DNA of 56,639 nucleotides from an uncultured Lachnospiraceae bacterium. GTDB lineage: Bacteria > Bacillota > Clostridia > Lachnospirales > Lachnospiraceae. How positions within the stretch are numbered: position 1 is the first letter of the stretch; every line of letters begins with the position of its first letter. Under the pieces are notes generated by a model that searched no databases, was not told where the DNA came from, and worked only from the letters and a program-made list of their open reading frames with translations. Made by a program: the position numbers and the translations under genes. Below, piece by piece: positions 34,240 to 42,659 of this stretch. The stretch is taken from positions 1 to 56,639 of the forward strand of contig CAJTSD010000023.1 in the NCBI GenBank assembly GCA_910578795.1, in the 5' to 3' direction.

Positions 34240-35004
34240 ATGTTTTGCAAAAATTGTGGAACACAGTTTCCGGAGGGCGCTGTGTTTTGTCCGAATTGTG
34301 GGACAAGGATGGAAAATACAATTGCAGAAAAACAAAAAATTAGTAAGGATACAAAAACAAATTTAAGATGTACAATGACCTGTTTGTTGAACTGGGTTCG
34401 TAGTTTGAAGGATACAGTGAGTACGAAAACAAATTTAAGTTGTACGATGATCGGCGTTTATGCGGGAATTGTTTTTTTGCTTGTATTGATGGTGTATATA
34501 TGGCATTTGTCTATTTGGGGGAAAACAATTACTGTAGGATACGGAGATATTTATCTTATGAAGTATTTTGGAATAAGCGACTTCGCTGAAAAGATTGTTA
34601 TTGCCAAAAGCGTTAGAGAAATACCAGACGATGCATTTCGTAATGATAAAAATGGTGATTATTCCCTACTAAGTGAAATAAAAGAAATTAGAATACAGAA
34701 AGGTGTAAAGAGTATAGGAAACAAAGTGTTTTATAATTGTGACAATTTAGAGAGAAAATATATGGGATTACTTGACAAATTAACGACAATAGGAAATGAA
34801 AACAAAGAAAGGAGATTAATCATAATGAAAAAGAAAGTATTATGTCTGTTTATGGCACTGATGGCAGTGTTACAGCTTACAGCATGCGGTTCGAATACGT
34901 GTAAAGAAAGTGGGTGTGATGACGAGGTTTATGAGGAGGGGTACTGTAAATATCATTATTACCTAAAGACCGGAAGCGACACGTTAAAAGATATTATTAA
35001 TTAA
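34240..35004 (+). CDS. Zinc-ribbon membrane protein fused by rearrangement to a small lipoprotein frame
   Basis: The frame encodes an N-terminal zinc ribbon (CKNCGTQFPEGAVFCPNCG), one membrane segment (about 72-92), the start of a BspA-type leucine-rich repeat (IKEIRIQKGVKSIGNKVFYN), then abruptly MGLLDKLTTIG, the first residues of the gene at 35019, then an in-frame lipoprotein signal. The join lies at a 46-base duplication. The leucine-rich part is far too short to be complete, so the first gene is truncated near 34750 and the frame through 35004 is probably accidental. Confidence 0.6.
   Translation: MFCKNCGTQFPEGAVFCPNCGTRMENTIAEKQKISKDTKTNLRCTMTCLLNWVRSLKDTVSTKTNLSCTMIGVYAGIVFLLVLMVYIWHLSIWGKTITVGYGDIYLMKYFGISDFAEKIVIAKSVREIPDDAFRNDKNGDYSLLSEIKEIRIQKGVKSIGNKVFYNCDNLERKYMGLLDKLTTIGNENKERRLIIMKKKVLCLFMALMAVLQLTACGSNTCKESGCDDEVYEEGYCKYHYYLKTGSDTLKDIIN
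34750..34795 (+). repeat. 46-base direct repeat, left copy
   Basis: GAGAAAATATATGGGATTAC to GACAATAGGAA matches 35008-35053 with two substitutions. It contains the start of the MGLLDKLTTIG gene and marks the point where the leucine-rich-repeat gene is cut. Confidence 0.75.
34825..35004 (+). CDS. Small cysteine-rich lipoprotein
   Basis: A 59-residue frame with its own ribosome site (AAAGGAGA) begins MKKKVLCLFMALMAVLQLTA and Cys21, a lipoprotein signal, followed by a short CKESGCDDEVYEEGYCKYH segment with three cysteines and a histidine that could bind a metal. It is in frame with, and nested in, the longer fused frame; independent translation from 34825 is the better reading. Confidence 0.6.
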   Translation: MKKKVLCLFMALMAVLQLTACGSNTCKESGCDDEVYEEGYCKYHYYLKTGSDTLKDIIN

Positions 35005-35007
35005 GCA

Positions 35008-35053
35008 GGAGAAAATATATGGGATTGCTTGACAAATTAACAACAATAGGAAC
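35008..35053 (+). repeat. 46-base direct repeat, right copy
   Basis: The intact copy of the block at 34750-34795, carrying the ribosome site (AGGAG) and first codons of the gene at 35019. Confidence 0.75.
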
Positions 35054-35459
35054 GGAGAATCATGCGGCACCGCCGGAAGTGGAAGAATGTAACACAAAAC
35101 TTGCACAGTTGGAGCGGAAAAAAAAGGAAGTCATCTATCGTATTGGAGAACGATATGCAGCATGTAATACAGCAGAAAAAACAGTCGGAACGCCGTATGA
35201 AGAAGATATGATGGAACTGCAGAACATTGCACAGGAAACAGAGAATACGGAGAAACGCAAACTCGCCGTTCAGGGACTGCGAAGATGTGAGAAATGTGGA
35301 AATATACTTGTGATAGAAAGCGTATTCTGCAATAAGTGTGGAGAAAAACTAGAGGCACTTCAGTTGGAAACAGCGGGTGGGAAAAATACCTGTCCTAATT
35401 GCGGCAGCGCTTATGAAGAAGGAAATGCGTTCTGTACAACGTGCGGTGCAAAATTGTAG
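35019..35459 (+). CDS. Coiled-coil protein with two C-terminal zinc ribbons
   Basis: A 146-residue cytosolic protein. Residues 20-85 are a charged coil (LAQLERKKKEVIYRIGERYA); two zinc ribbons follow at about 89-110 (CEKCGNILVIESVFCNKCG) and 125-145 (CPNCGSAYEEGNAFCTTCG). No membrane segment, unlike its neighbours. The zinc ribbons are of the same short type as in the flanking membrane proteins, so it may be their cytosolic partner (inference). Confidence 0.7.
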   Translation: MGLLDKLTTIGTENHAAPPEVEECNTKLAQLERKKKEVIYRIGERYAACNTAEKTVGTPYEEDMMELQNIAQETENTEKRKLAVQGLRRCEKCGNILVIESVFCNKCGEKLEALQLETAGGKNTCPNCGSAYEEGNAFCTTCGAKL

Positions 35460-35500
35460 ATTGATTTTATGCACAAACATGAAAAAAGGAGAGAATGCAG

Positions 35501-36268
35501 ATGTTTTGTAAAAATTGCGGTGCAAAGATAAAGGATGGAGCACAGTTTTGTCCTGAATGCGGAACAAAGGTAATACAAACGGAGCTCTCAAGAAGCACTC
35601 CAAAACAGGAAAATAACAGTATAGAACAGTTGCTGAAAAAACGCGGAATAGACCAAATATGGAAGAATATTACGAAGCGGCAGCTTATCTATATGGGAGT
35701 AGTGACTTTGGCAGTTGTTCTTGCATTTGTTTTGATATCGGGCATCAAGAAGGGGGAGGATAAAGAAACTGCATCTTTGGAGCAGGAAACTGTTCAACAG
35801 GAAGACATAAAACAGGAAATTTTAAAACAGGATAATGTGGAACAGCAAAGTGCGGAAAAGGATATTCACGAGCTTACGCTGGATGAGCAACTATCGTTAA
35901 TGAAGGAATATATGGATACCCTGAACATTGACGGGGCGAAAGGACTTTTGACCGTCATGGTGGAGCAGCATGTTTATGAACCGGATTTATATCTTGAACT
36001 GGCAGATATCATGCTCGCAAGAGGCAAATCAGATTCCGCCATAGAAATGCTTGTAATCGGATATCAAAATACAAATGATGAACAAATCAAAAGCAAACTG
36101 TTGGATTTGCAGACACGCGCTGAGGTGGGGGATGAAAATGCAAAGATAATTAACGATGCGCTTGGTATTGCTGAGGATATTGCGGATGATTTAGGCTATG
36201 GCGAAACGGTAGAAAAAGGAAAGAATCTTTTTGATACATTGTATGGTGTTTATCTTGAAAACAAATGA
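35501..36268 (+). CDS. Zinc-ribbon, single-pass membrane protein with exported helical domain
   Basis: A 255-residue protein: zinc ribbon at 2-22 (CKNCGAKIKDGAQFCPECG), membrane segment at about 66-86, a Gln/Glu-rich stalk, then an alpha-helical region (about 125-255) that may hold TPR-like hairpins (YEPDLYLELADIMLARGKSD). The ribbon is probably cytosolic and the C-terminus outside. The start at 35501 is favoured over 35495 by spacing from AAAGGAG. Function unknown. Confidence 0.7.
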   Translation: MFCKNCGAKIKDGAQFCPECGTKVIQTELSRSTPKQENNSIEQLLKKRGIDQIWKNITKRQLIYMGVVTLAVVLAFVLISGIKKGEDKETASLEQETVQQEDIKQEILKQDNVEQQSAEKDIHELTLDEQLSLMKEYMDTLNIDGAKGLLTVMVEQHVYEPDLYLELADIMLARGKSDSAIEMLVIGYQNTNDEQIKSKLLDLQTRAEVGDENAKIINDALGIAEDIADDLGYGETVEKGKNLFDTLYGVYLENK

Positions 36269-36308
36269 AAAAGATAAAATAAATATGTTCAAAGATGGGG
36301 AAAGCATA

Positions 36309-38318
36309 ATGTATTGTAGCAAATGTGGAAAGGAAATACCAGATACGGCAAAATTTTGTACCGTTTGCGGTGTCCCGGTCAAAGAGGCAGAGCGGGCAAG
36401 TATATCTTCAATTGCGGAAACGGCGGATAAAGGAAATCGTAAAAAGCGGTTCATAGGAATCGGAATGATCTGCACGCTGGTAATCGTAATCGCAGGGGGA
36501 TTTGTGCTCCATGCCAATAGGAAGGCAGCCAGGACAGAAATCCCGTCCTCCGCCATAAACGAAACCCAGCCATCGGAAGCAGAAAATACATCGGAGCCGG
36601 AAACGGTAATCAATACGGGATTCGTCACACAAAATGGGGAATTGTATTATTACGATACAGATGGGGAACTGATCAAGGGCTGGATTGAGGAGAACGGCAG
36701 CCGGTATTATGCGGCGTACAATGGCATATTGTACACAAATGGTATATTTGAAATAGAAGGAATGCAGTATATTTTTGATGAAAGCGGTATCTGTACCGGG
36801 GATCAAAAAATGATTGCCGAGGAGGATGCAAAGCTGCAGCAGACATTGAATGCGCAAAGTAATCTGACAGAGCTGATGACAGTGCTTGTGCATTATTATA
36901 TTGGCGGTGGATTTCATGATAATGCTTCCGCGACTTTCGAGGCAGTGCAGGCAAGTATAAATTGTCTTCTGAACGGGGAACAGGAAGGAATAGAGGAGCT
37001 TTTCAAGGGAGAAACAGCTATGGCGCAATGCTTAGGCTATGTGAAAGAGAATGCGCCATCAAATATTCAGGAATTGTATCAACAATATGGTCGTGAGTGC
37101 TATTTGACAAAGGAACAAATTCAATATCTTGTGTATTCAATATGCGGAAAACAGGTCGAAATGGATCTGTCCCATGATCCCGGATGGCATAAACCATACT
37201 TGGGCTTTGGGGGAGCTGCGGGAGATATTACATGGAATGAGCTGCGGAATTTCAACGTAGAGCGCGTCGATGCCGATACATGGCAGGTAAAAGCCGATGT
37301 TTACTATGGATGTGATGGATGGTATTTTTATGTAAATCAATATTTGGATTTAGTGGGAAAGGTATGCTTTACGGTAATCAAAAACGCCGATAGTTGTTTT
37401 GATAGTTATAGCATTGCCAATGCAGAAGTAGAGCTGACAGGGAAGGACGCTGTATGGAAAGACGCATATGTAGAATATATATGTTATTTGGATTCTCAGA
37501 TAAAAAATCAGATTGATGAAACTGTTACGTATGATGGTATGGACGCGCAGATTAAAGCGGATCTGAAAGCAAGTATCAGCTATGATTTAATTGATATCAA
37601 TAATGATGATATTCCGGAATTGTATGCTGAATATCCGATAGATATGTCTTTTCGGGAAGCGCGTATTGTAACTTATTATAACGGACAGCTGATAGACAGC
37701 AAAGATGAATATGAATGGTCATTTTGTGAGTACATAGAAAAAAGTGGTCTGTGCTATGGTGTATTTGACAGGTTGGACTATTATGAATATGGTGTGTATA
37801 AATTAGAAAATGGTAAATGGAAGGTAATCGGTTCAGGGGGTGTAACGGGTGTAGATGTGGAACCCAACTTTGAATGGAATGGTACAACCGTATCATCATA
37901 CGAAGAAATCGAGCGTAATATCAATACTGTTTATGATACGGCACATTCAAGCGTATGCGGCAAAAGCATAAGTGCATTTGATTTGATAAAGCTGCTTTAT
38001 CCGGACGCGGAATTGGCTTTTGCCAGTGAAACTTATTCTACTGAGAATGATTCGATAAGTGAAACGATGTCCAATGGAATCGTTTCCAATGGAATCTGTT
38101 ATTTTACGAACAATGATGAATTTGAGGCGGCACTCACGCAGGAGCAGTATGAACAGTGGGGCGAGATTGTTGGACCAAACTTGTACAGCCGGTATGGTGG
38201 TCAGTTATATTTTGAGGGATTTGACGGTGTTGTTCTAAGGGCGTCTTGCGCTACGGCAGACATTACGGTCACATGTAGCAATAACTATTGGACAGGGCTT
38301 GTCATAGCAAATAAATAA
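36309..38318 (+). CDS. Zinc-ribbon membrane protein with large exported domain
   Basis: A 669-residue protein: zinc ribbon at 2-22 (CSKCGKEIPDTAKFCTVCG), membrane segment about 48-68, then two or three cell-wall-binding-like repeats (GELYYYDTDGELIKGW, GSRYYAAYNGILYTNG) and a ~530-residue exported region of unknown fold, ending without a second membrane segment. The aromatic-glycine repeats resemble choline/wall-binding modules, so it may touch the wall or teichoic acid (inference). The start follows GGGGAAAG; the frame opens earlier at 36231 inside the previous gene. Confidence 0.7.
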   Translation: MYCSKCGKEIPDTAKFCTVCGVPVKEAERASISSIAETADKGNRKKRFIGIGMICTLVIVIAGGFVLHANRKAARTEIPSSAINETQPSEAENTSEPETVINTGFVTQNGELYYYDTDGELIKGWIEENGSRYYAAYNGILYTNGIFEIEGMQYIFDESGICTGDQKMIAEEDAKLQQTLNAQSNLTELMTVLVHYYIGGGFHDNASATFEAVQASINCLLNGEQEGIEELFKGETAMAQCLGYVKENAPSNIQELYQQYGRECYLTKEQIQYLVYSICGKQVEMDLSHDPGWHKPYLGFGGAAGDITWNELRNFNVERVDADTWQVKADVYYGCDGWYFYVNQYLDLVGKVCFTVIKNADSCFDSYSIANAEVELTGKDAVWKDAYVEYICYLDSQIKNQIDETVTYDGMDAQIKADLKASISYDLIDINNDDIPELYAEYPIDMSFREARIVTYYNGQLIDSKDEYEWSFCEYIEKSGLCYGVFDRLDYYEYGVYKLENGKWKVIGSGGVTGVDVEPNFEWNGTTVSSYEEIERNINTVYDTAHSSVCGKSISAFDLIKLLYPDAELAFASETYSTENDSISETMSNGIVSNGICYFTNNDEFEAALTQEQYEQWGEIVGPNLYSRYGGQLYFEGFDGVVLRASCATADITVTCSNNYWTGLVIANK

Positions 38319-38329
38319 GGAGGATTGCA

Positions 38330-39031
38330 ATGTTCTGCGCAAAATGTGGGGCAAAAATTAAATATGGCAGTCGTTTTTGCATAAAGTGCGGCGCCAAATT
38401 GGAAACTCCAGCGGCATATCCCGCAGGTGTCAGCAAACCTGTTCGTCACACAGGGGGAGTAAAAAAGACTGTGTTAATAACAGGAATGGTTCTCATTTGT
38501 TTAAGTGCGATTTCTGCTATGGGAATTTCTGTTTTTATGTCAAAAAAGGATGCTGTTGATGATGCCATTTCCAGCGACACTGCCGCAACCTCCGCAGTAA
38601 TTGGTACGGAAGCAGTAATTGCTGCGGAGGTTGCAACTGTTGCAGAAACAGTTGATGAAAGCATTGAAGAAGCGGAGTCGATACCAAAACTGCCGACAGA
38701 AACGCAGCCTGATATCGTTCAGGAACCGCAGGCAGTGGAACTGGTGGAAGAAGAAAGTCGCTATATCCTGCCAGACAGTGATTCCGTATATCTTTCAAGG
38801 TCGGATTTGGAAGGTTTGACACAGGAGGAGTGCAGACTTGCAAGAAATGAACTATATGCAAGACATGGCAGGAAGTTTGATGATGAAGGGCTACAGGACT
38901 ATTTTAATGCAAAGGACTGGTATACAGGAACGATAGATCCTGCGGATTTCAGCGATTCTGTATTGAATGATTTTGAGATGGCAAATCGGGACCTGCTTGT
39001 CCTATATGAAGAGGAGATGGGGTATCGATGA
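38330..39031 (+). CDS. Zinc-ribbon membrane protein with exported YARHG domain
   Basis: A 233-residue protein: zinc ribbon at 2-22 (CAKCGAKIKYGSRFCIKCG), membrane segment about 46-66, an Ala/Glu/Val-rich stalk, then a YARHG domain (RNELYARHGRKFDDEGLQDY, KDWYTGTI) at about 165-205. YARHG is an extracellular domain of wall-associated proteins of unknown function. It follows its upstream neighbour by 11 bases and overlaps the amidase gene by four bases (ATGA), so the two are coupled. Confidence 0.78.
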   Translation: MFCAKCGAKIKYGSRFCIKCGAKLETPAAYPAGVSKPVRHTGGVKKTVLITGMVLICLSAISAMGISVFMSKKDAVDDAISSDTAATSAVIGTEAVIAAEVATVAETVDESIEEAESIPKLPTETQPDIVQEPQAVELVEEESRYILPDSDSVYLSRSDLEGLTQEECRLARNELYARHGRKFDDEGLQDYFNAKDWYTGTIDPADFSDSVLNDFEMANRDLLVLYEEEMGYR

Positions 39032-39879
39032 ACAGAGGGAAGTATGCCATTTTGCTGATATTGTGTATGTGTTTTCTTGCCGGATGTGGGGATAAAGAAG
39101 AGATGGCTTTAGAGCCGATCGGGCAAGCAGTCGAGAAACCGGTTGAAACCGAACGACAATCCTTCGAGGAGCCGGCAACGCCGGAAACGGAGTCTTCTGC
39201 GGCAAAAGAACAAAAGGAAACGGAAGAGATTTCAGATGTGCCATCGGGTAACGGATATTTGGTTGTAATTGATGCAGGGCATCAGGCAAAAGCAAATACA
39301 GAAAAGGAGCCAATCGGACCGAATGCGTCAGAGACAAAAATAAAGGTGGCAGGCGGAACTTCCGGTGTTGTCAGCGGTTTGGCGGAATATGAGCTGACGC
39401 TGGCAGTTGCAAAGAAGCTTAGCAGTGAGCTGGAGGCACGGGGCTATGAGGTCATCATGGTGAGGACCTCCAATGATGTCAATATCAGCAACAGCGAGCG
39501 GGCGGCAGTCGCCAATGAAGCAAATGCAGATGCTTTTATCAGAATCCATGCCAATGGCAGTGAAAATGCAAATGCCAATGGTGCGATGACAATCTGCCAA
39601 ACAGCGGATAATCCGTATAATGCAGTGTGCTATGTACAGAGCAGACGATTGTCTGATAATGTGCTGGATGCATTGGTGGCGGAAACAGGCTGTAAAAAAG
39701 AATACGTGTGGGAAACAGATACGATGAGCGGCATTAACTGGTGTCAGGTTCCGGTGACCATCGTTGAGATGGGTTATATGACCAATCCGGAAGAGGATAA
39801 ACGCATGGCGACAGAGGATTATCAGCAAAAGATTGCGGCTGGCATTGCAAATGGTATAGATGGTTATTTTGGATTGTGA
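39028..39879 (+). CDS. Lipoprotein N-acetylmuramoyl-L-alanine amidase (Amidase_3)
   Basis: A 283-residue exported amidase that cuts between muramic acid and the stem peptide. Lipoprotein signal with lipobox LAGC (Cys20), acidic linker, then an Amidase_3 zinc domain with metal and catalytic residues visible: His85 (IDAGHQAK), Glu120 (SGLAEYELTL), His174 (IRIHANGS) and Glu247 (VEMGYMTN). It ends the zinc-ribbon run and supplies its only clear enzymatic activity. Confidence 0.9.
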   Translation: MNRGKYAILLILCMCFLAGCGDKEEMALEPIGQAVEKPVETERQSFEEPATPETESSAAKEQKETEEISDVPSGNGYLVVIDAGHQAKANTEKEPIGPNASETKIKVAGGTSGVVSGLAEYELTLAVAKKLSSELEARGYEVIMVRTSNDVNISNSERAAVANEANADAFIRIHANGSENANANGAMTICQTADNPYNAVCYVQSRRLSDNVLDALVAETGCKKEYVWETDTMSGINWCQVPVTIVEMGYMTNPEEDKRMATEDYQQKIAAGIANGIDGYFGL

Positions 39880-40010
39880 GGTGTGTTCATAACAGGATAT
39901 CAGAAAACAAAGAGTGCAGAAAATCCCTATATTTTTTTGTTTTTGTGGCACATTAAATCAAACATATGTTCAAAACACTTTTATTCTGTTGCAGGAAATT
40001 TTGGCGCAGT

Positions 40011-40038
40011 GGGCAATCCGAAATGGGTTGCCCCTTTT
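40011..40038 (+). terminator. Intrinsic terminator upstream of argF
   Basis: GGGCAATCC and GGGTTGCCC form a stem with a five-base loop followed by CTTTTT. It lies 130 bases after the amidase and 80 before argF, ending the zinc-ribbon transcript or acting as an argF leader; no arginine-binding fold is recognised. Confidence 0.75.
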
Positions 40039-40120
40039 TGGTAAATGTAGTAAAATAAGGGATATATTAAAAAACGGAAAGCAGAGAACGGTTGAAAATG
40101 AGAAAGGAGCAAGGAGCAAA

Positions 40121-41110
40121 ATGGACTTAAGAGGACGCAGTTTTTTGACATTAAAGGATTTTACGCCGCAGGAGATTGTATATCTCATCGATTTGGCGGC
40201 AGAATATAAGGACAAAAAGAAAAAGGGAATTTTGCACGACACCCTGCGCGGAAAAAACATTGCGCTGATTTTTGAAAAGACAAGCACGCGCACGCGCTGT
40301 TCGTTCGAGGTGGCGGCACATGACCTTGGCATGGGCACAACGTATCTTGATCCGTCCGGCTCACAGATTGGCAAAAAAGAGTCAATTGCGGACACGGCAA
40401 GAGTGCTTGGCAGAATGTTTGAGGGAATCGAGTACCGCGGCTTTGAGCAGGCTATCGTGGAAGAGCTTGCAAAGCATGCGGGCGTACCTGTATGGAACGG
40501 ACTGACAAACGAGTACCACCCGACGCAGATGCTCGCCGATATGCTGACAATCAGAGAGCACTTTGGACATTTGGAAGGCATCAAATTAACATACATGGGC
40601 GACGCGCGCTACAATATGGGAAATTCGCTGATGATTGCCTGTGCGAAGCTTGGTATGCATTTTACGGCATGTACAACAAAGGAGTATTTCCCCAACGCGG
40701 CGCTTGTGGCAGAGTGTGAGGAATACGCAAAACAGTCCGGGGCAACAATTACACTCACGGAAGATGTGGACGCGGGTACAAAAAATACAGATGTTATCTA
40801 TACGGACGTATGGGTGTCAATGGGCGAGCCTGAGGAAGTTTGGGCGGAGCGCATTAAAAAGCTTTCTCCATATAAGGTGACAAAGGCAGTTATGGACAAC
40901 GCAGGCGAACAGTCCATCTTTTTGCATTGTCTGCCCGCATTCCATGATTTAAAGACAAAGATTGGAAAAGAACAGGGCGAAAAATATCATTTTACAGAGC
41001 TTGAGGTGACGGACGAGGTATTTGAGTCAAAGCAATCGCTCGTGTTTGACGAGGCGGAGAACCGCATGCATACAATCAAGGCAGTGATTGCAGCAACTTT
41101 AGGGGCATAG
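40121..41110 (+). CDS. argF: Ornithine carbamoyltransferase
   Basis: Makes citrulline from ornithine and carbamoyl phosphate (arginine synthesis, or the reverse in arginine catabolism). The 329 residues carry the carbamoyl-phosphate loop S55-T-R-T-R59, EYHPTQMLADM, a FLHCLPAFHD active-site loop and a complete C-terminal ornithine domain. It stands alone without arc or arg neighbours, so an anabolic role is only presumed. The start follows AAGGAGCAAGGAGC; the frame opens earlier at 39914. Confidence 0.95.
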   Translation: MDLRGRSFLTLKDFTPQEIVYLIDLAAEYKDKKKKGILHDTLRGKNIALIFEKTSTRTRCSFEVAAHDLGMGTTYLDPSGSQIGKKESIADTARVLGRMFEGIEYRGFEQAIVEELAKHAGVPVWNGLTNEYHPTQMLADMLTIREHFGHLEGIKLTYMGDARYNMGNSLMIACAKLGMHFTACTTKEYFPNAALVAECEEYAKQSGATITLTEDVDAGTKNTDVIYTDVWVSMGEPEEVWAERIKKLSPYKVTKAVMDNAGEQSIFLHCLPAFHDLKTKIGKEQGEKYHFTELEVTDEVFESKQSLVFDEAENRMHTIKAVIAATLGA

Positions 41111-41244
41111 AATGAAAAATCAAAGATTTTTTATAAACGAATTTATTCGTTTTGCAAATATTGTGCAAAGGTTTGCATACAACAAAATGTATACACATTT
41201 TGTTGCAGGAATTTGCGGGTTGTTGGCAAAATAAAGGATTATGT

Positions 41245-42243
41245 ATGAAAAAAGAGGAAATATTAAAAAAGCTGAGAGATGCAGGGGATTACGTCAGCGG
41301 ACAGGAGCTTTGCGAATTTTATGGCGTATCGCGTACGGCAGTTTGGAAGGCAATCAAACAACTGGAAAAGGACGGTTATGTGATTGAAGCGCAAAATAAC
41401 AGAGGTTATCGATTGATGCAAAACAATACAGAAGTTATTTTTTCAAAAACAGCAATTGAAAGTTATATAGACACAACACATATTGGCAAAAGCATTGTGT
41501 TTCATAAAGAAACAGGCTCCACCAATATTGATGCAAAGGCGCTTGCAGAGAAGGGCGAACCGTCCGGTACACTTGTGGTAGCGGACATGCAGACGGCAGG
41601 ACGCGGACGCAGGGGACACGGCTGGGTAGCGCCTGCGGGCAAAAATATTTACATGACGCTGATGCTGCGCCCCGACTGTCCGCCGGATAAGGCGTCGGCG
41701 CTTACACTTGTTATGGCGATTGCCGTATATGAGGCGGTCAGTGAGCTGATTTCCAAAGACTGCTGTGGGATAAAATGGCCCAATGACGTTGTCGTGAACA
41801 ACAAAAAAATCTGTGGGATTCTGACAGAAATGAGCGCAGAGCCCGACTGTATCCATTACGTGGTAACAGGCGCGGGCATCAACGTCAATCAGGAGGACTT
41901 TCCACAGGAAATCAGGGAAACCGCGACGTCGCTTTTCCTTGAAACGGGAAAATTGACTGACCGTTCCAGGCTTACGGCGCGGGTAATGCATTTTTTCGAG
42001 CAAAATTATGCACTGTTTGAACAAACCTGGAACTTGGAACGTTTGCAGGACAAGTACAACGAAATGTTAATCAATAGGAACCGGCAGGTGCGCGTGCTTG
42101 ATCCAAAGGGCACGTACGACGGCATTGCGCGCGGAATTAACGAAAAAGGCGAGCTCATCGTCGAACGCGGCGACACGGGCGAAACCGTTTTGGTTTACGC
42201 AGGAGAGGTGTCGGTGCGGGGCGTTTACGGGTACGCGATGTAA
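41245..42243 (+). CDS. birA: Biotin--[acetyl-CoA carboxylase] ligase / biotin repressor BirA
   Basis: A 332-residue bifunctional protein. The N-terminal winged helix (residues 1-60, VSGQELCEFYGVSRTAVWKA) binds DNA; the central ligase domain has the biotinyl-AMP loop GRGRRGHGW and KWPNDV; a C-terminal SH3-like domain follows. Full length, so it should both attach biotin and repress biotin genes. No biotin operon is in the window. The ATG at 41245 follows AAAGGA. Confidence 0.94.
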   Translation: MKKEEILKKLRDAGDYVSGQELCEFYGVSRTAVWKAIKQLEKDGYVIEAQNNRGYRLMQNNTEVIFSKTAIESYIDTTHIGKSIVFHKETGSTNIDAKALAEKGEPSGTLVVADMQTAGRGRRGHGWVAPAGKNIYMTLMLRPDCPPDKASALTLVMAIAVYEAVSELISKDCCGIKWPNDVVVNNKKICGILTEMSAEPDCIHYVVTGAGINVNQEDFPQEIRETATSLFLETGKLTDRSRLTARVMHFFEQNYALFEQTWNLERLQDKYNEMLINRNRQVRVLDPKGTYDGIARGINEKGELIVERGDTGETVLVYAGEVSVRGVYGYAM

Positions 42244-42280
42244 CGATCTGAACAGATCAGAAGGGAGCAGTTTTATTCTT

Positions 42281-42637
42281 ATGGAAAAAACCGGAGAGCG
42301 GATTGTGCTATGCGGTGCAAATGCCTATGAGCAGAAATATTATTATAACGAACGGTTTCAGGCAATACCAGCGTCAATCAAGGAGGAGCTGCATATTATC
42401 TGCGTGCTTTTTACGGAAGAGGTCGGCGGCGTGTTTACCATTGTGTTTGAGGAGGACGGAAGTGTAAGCCTTGAAACGGATGCATATGAGGAGGATATCC
42501 TTTATGACGAGATTAGCAGCGGACTTTTGGTACGCGAAATCAGAATGCAGCGTCAGGAGCTTTTGGAGTCGCTTAGCCTCTACTATAGAGTGTTTATACT
42601 TCATGAGCCGATTGACGTATTGATAAAAGAAGATTAA
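42281..42637 (+). CDS. Conserved hypothetical protein, DUF6145-like
   Basis: A 118-residue acidic cytosolic protein (YEQKYYYNERFQAIPASIKE, EEVGGVFTIVFEEDGSVSLE). The sequence and its place between birA and coaX match a small family I recall from Lachnospiraceae as DUF6145; function unknown. AAGGGAG lies 14 bases upstream, a long spacing. A GATCTG-AA-CAGATC hairpin precedes it. Confidence 0.7.
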   Translation: MEKTGERIVLCGANAYEQKYYYNERFQAIPASIKEELHIICVLFTEEVGGVFTIVFEEDGSVSLETDAYEEDILYDEISSGLLVREIRMQRQELLESLSLYYRVFILHEPIDVLIKED

Positions 42638-42659
42638 GAAAAAGAGAAGGATTGGAAAA

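Noticed and set aside
36408..37028. 206-codon minus-strand frame opposite the 669-residue zinc-ribbon protein
   Set aside because: Cysteine- and His-rich low-order sequence, no start signal, and opposite to a protein with signal, ribbon and membrane segments.
39328..39951. 207-codon minus-strand frame opposite the amidase
   Set aside because: The amidase has all four metal and catalytic residues on the plus strand; the antisense has no family resemblance.
39880..40120. Arginine operator or T-box ahead of argF
   Set aside because: Only a short terminator hairpin is present; no T-box sequence or paired ARG-box could be made out.
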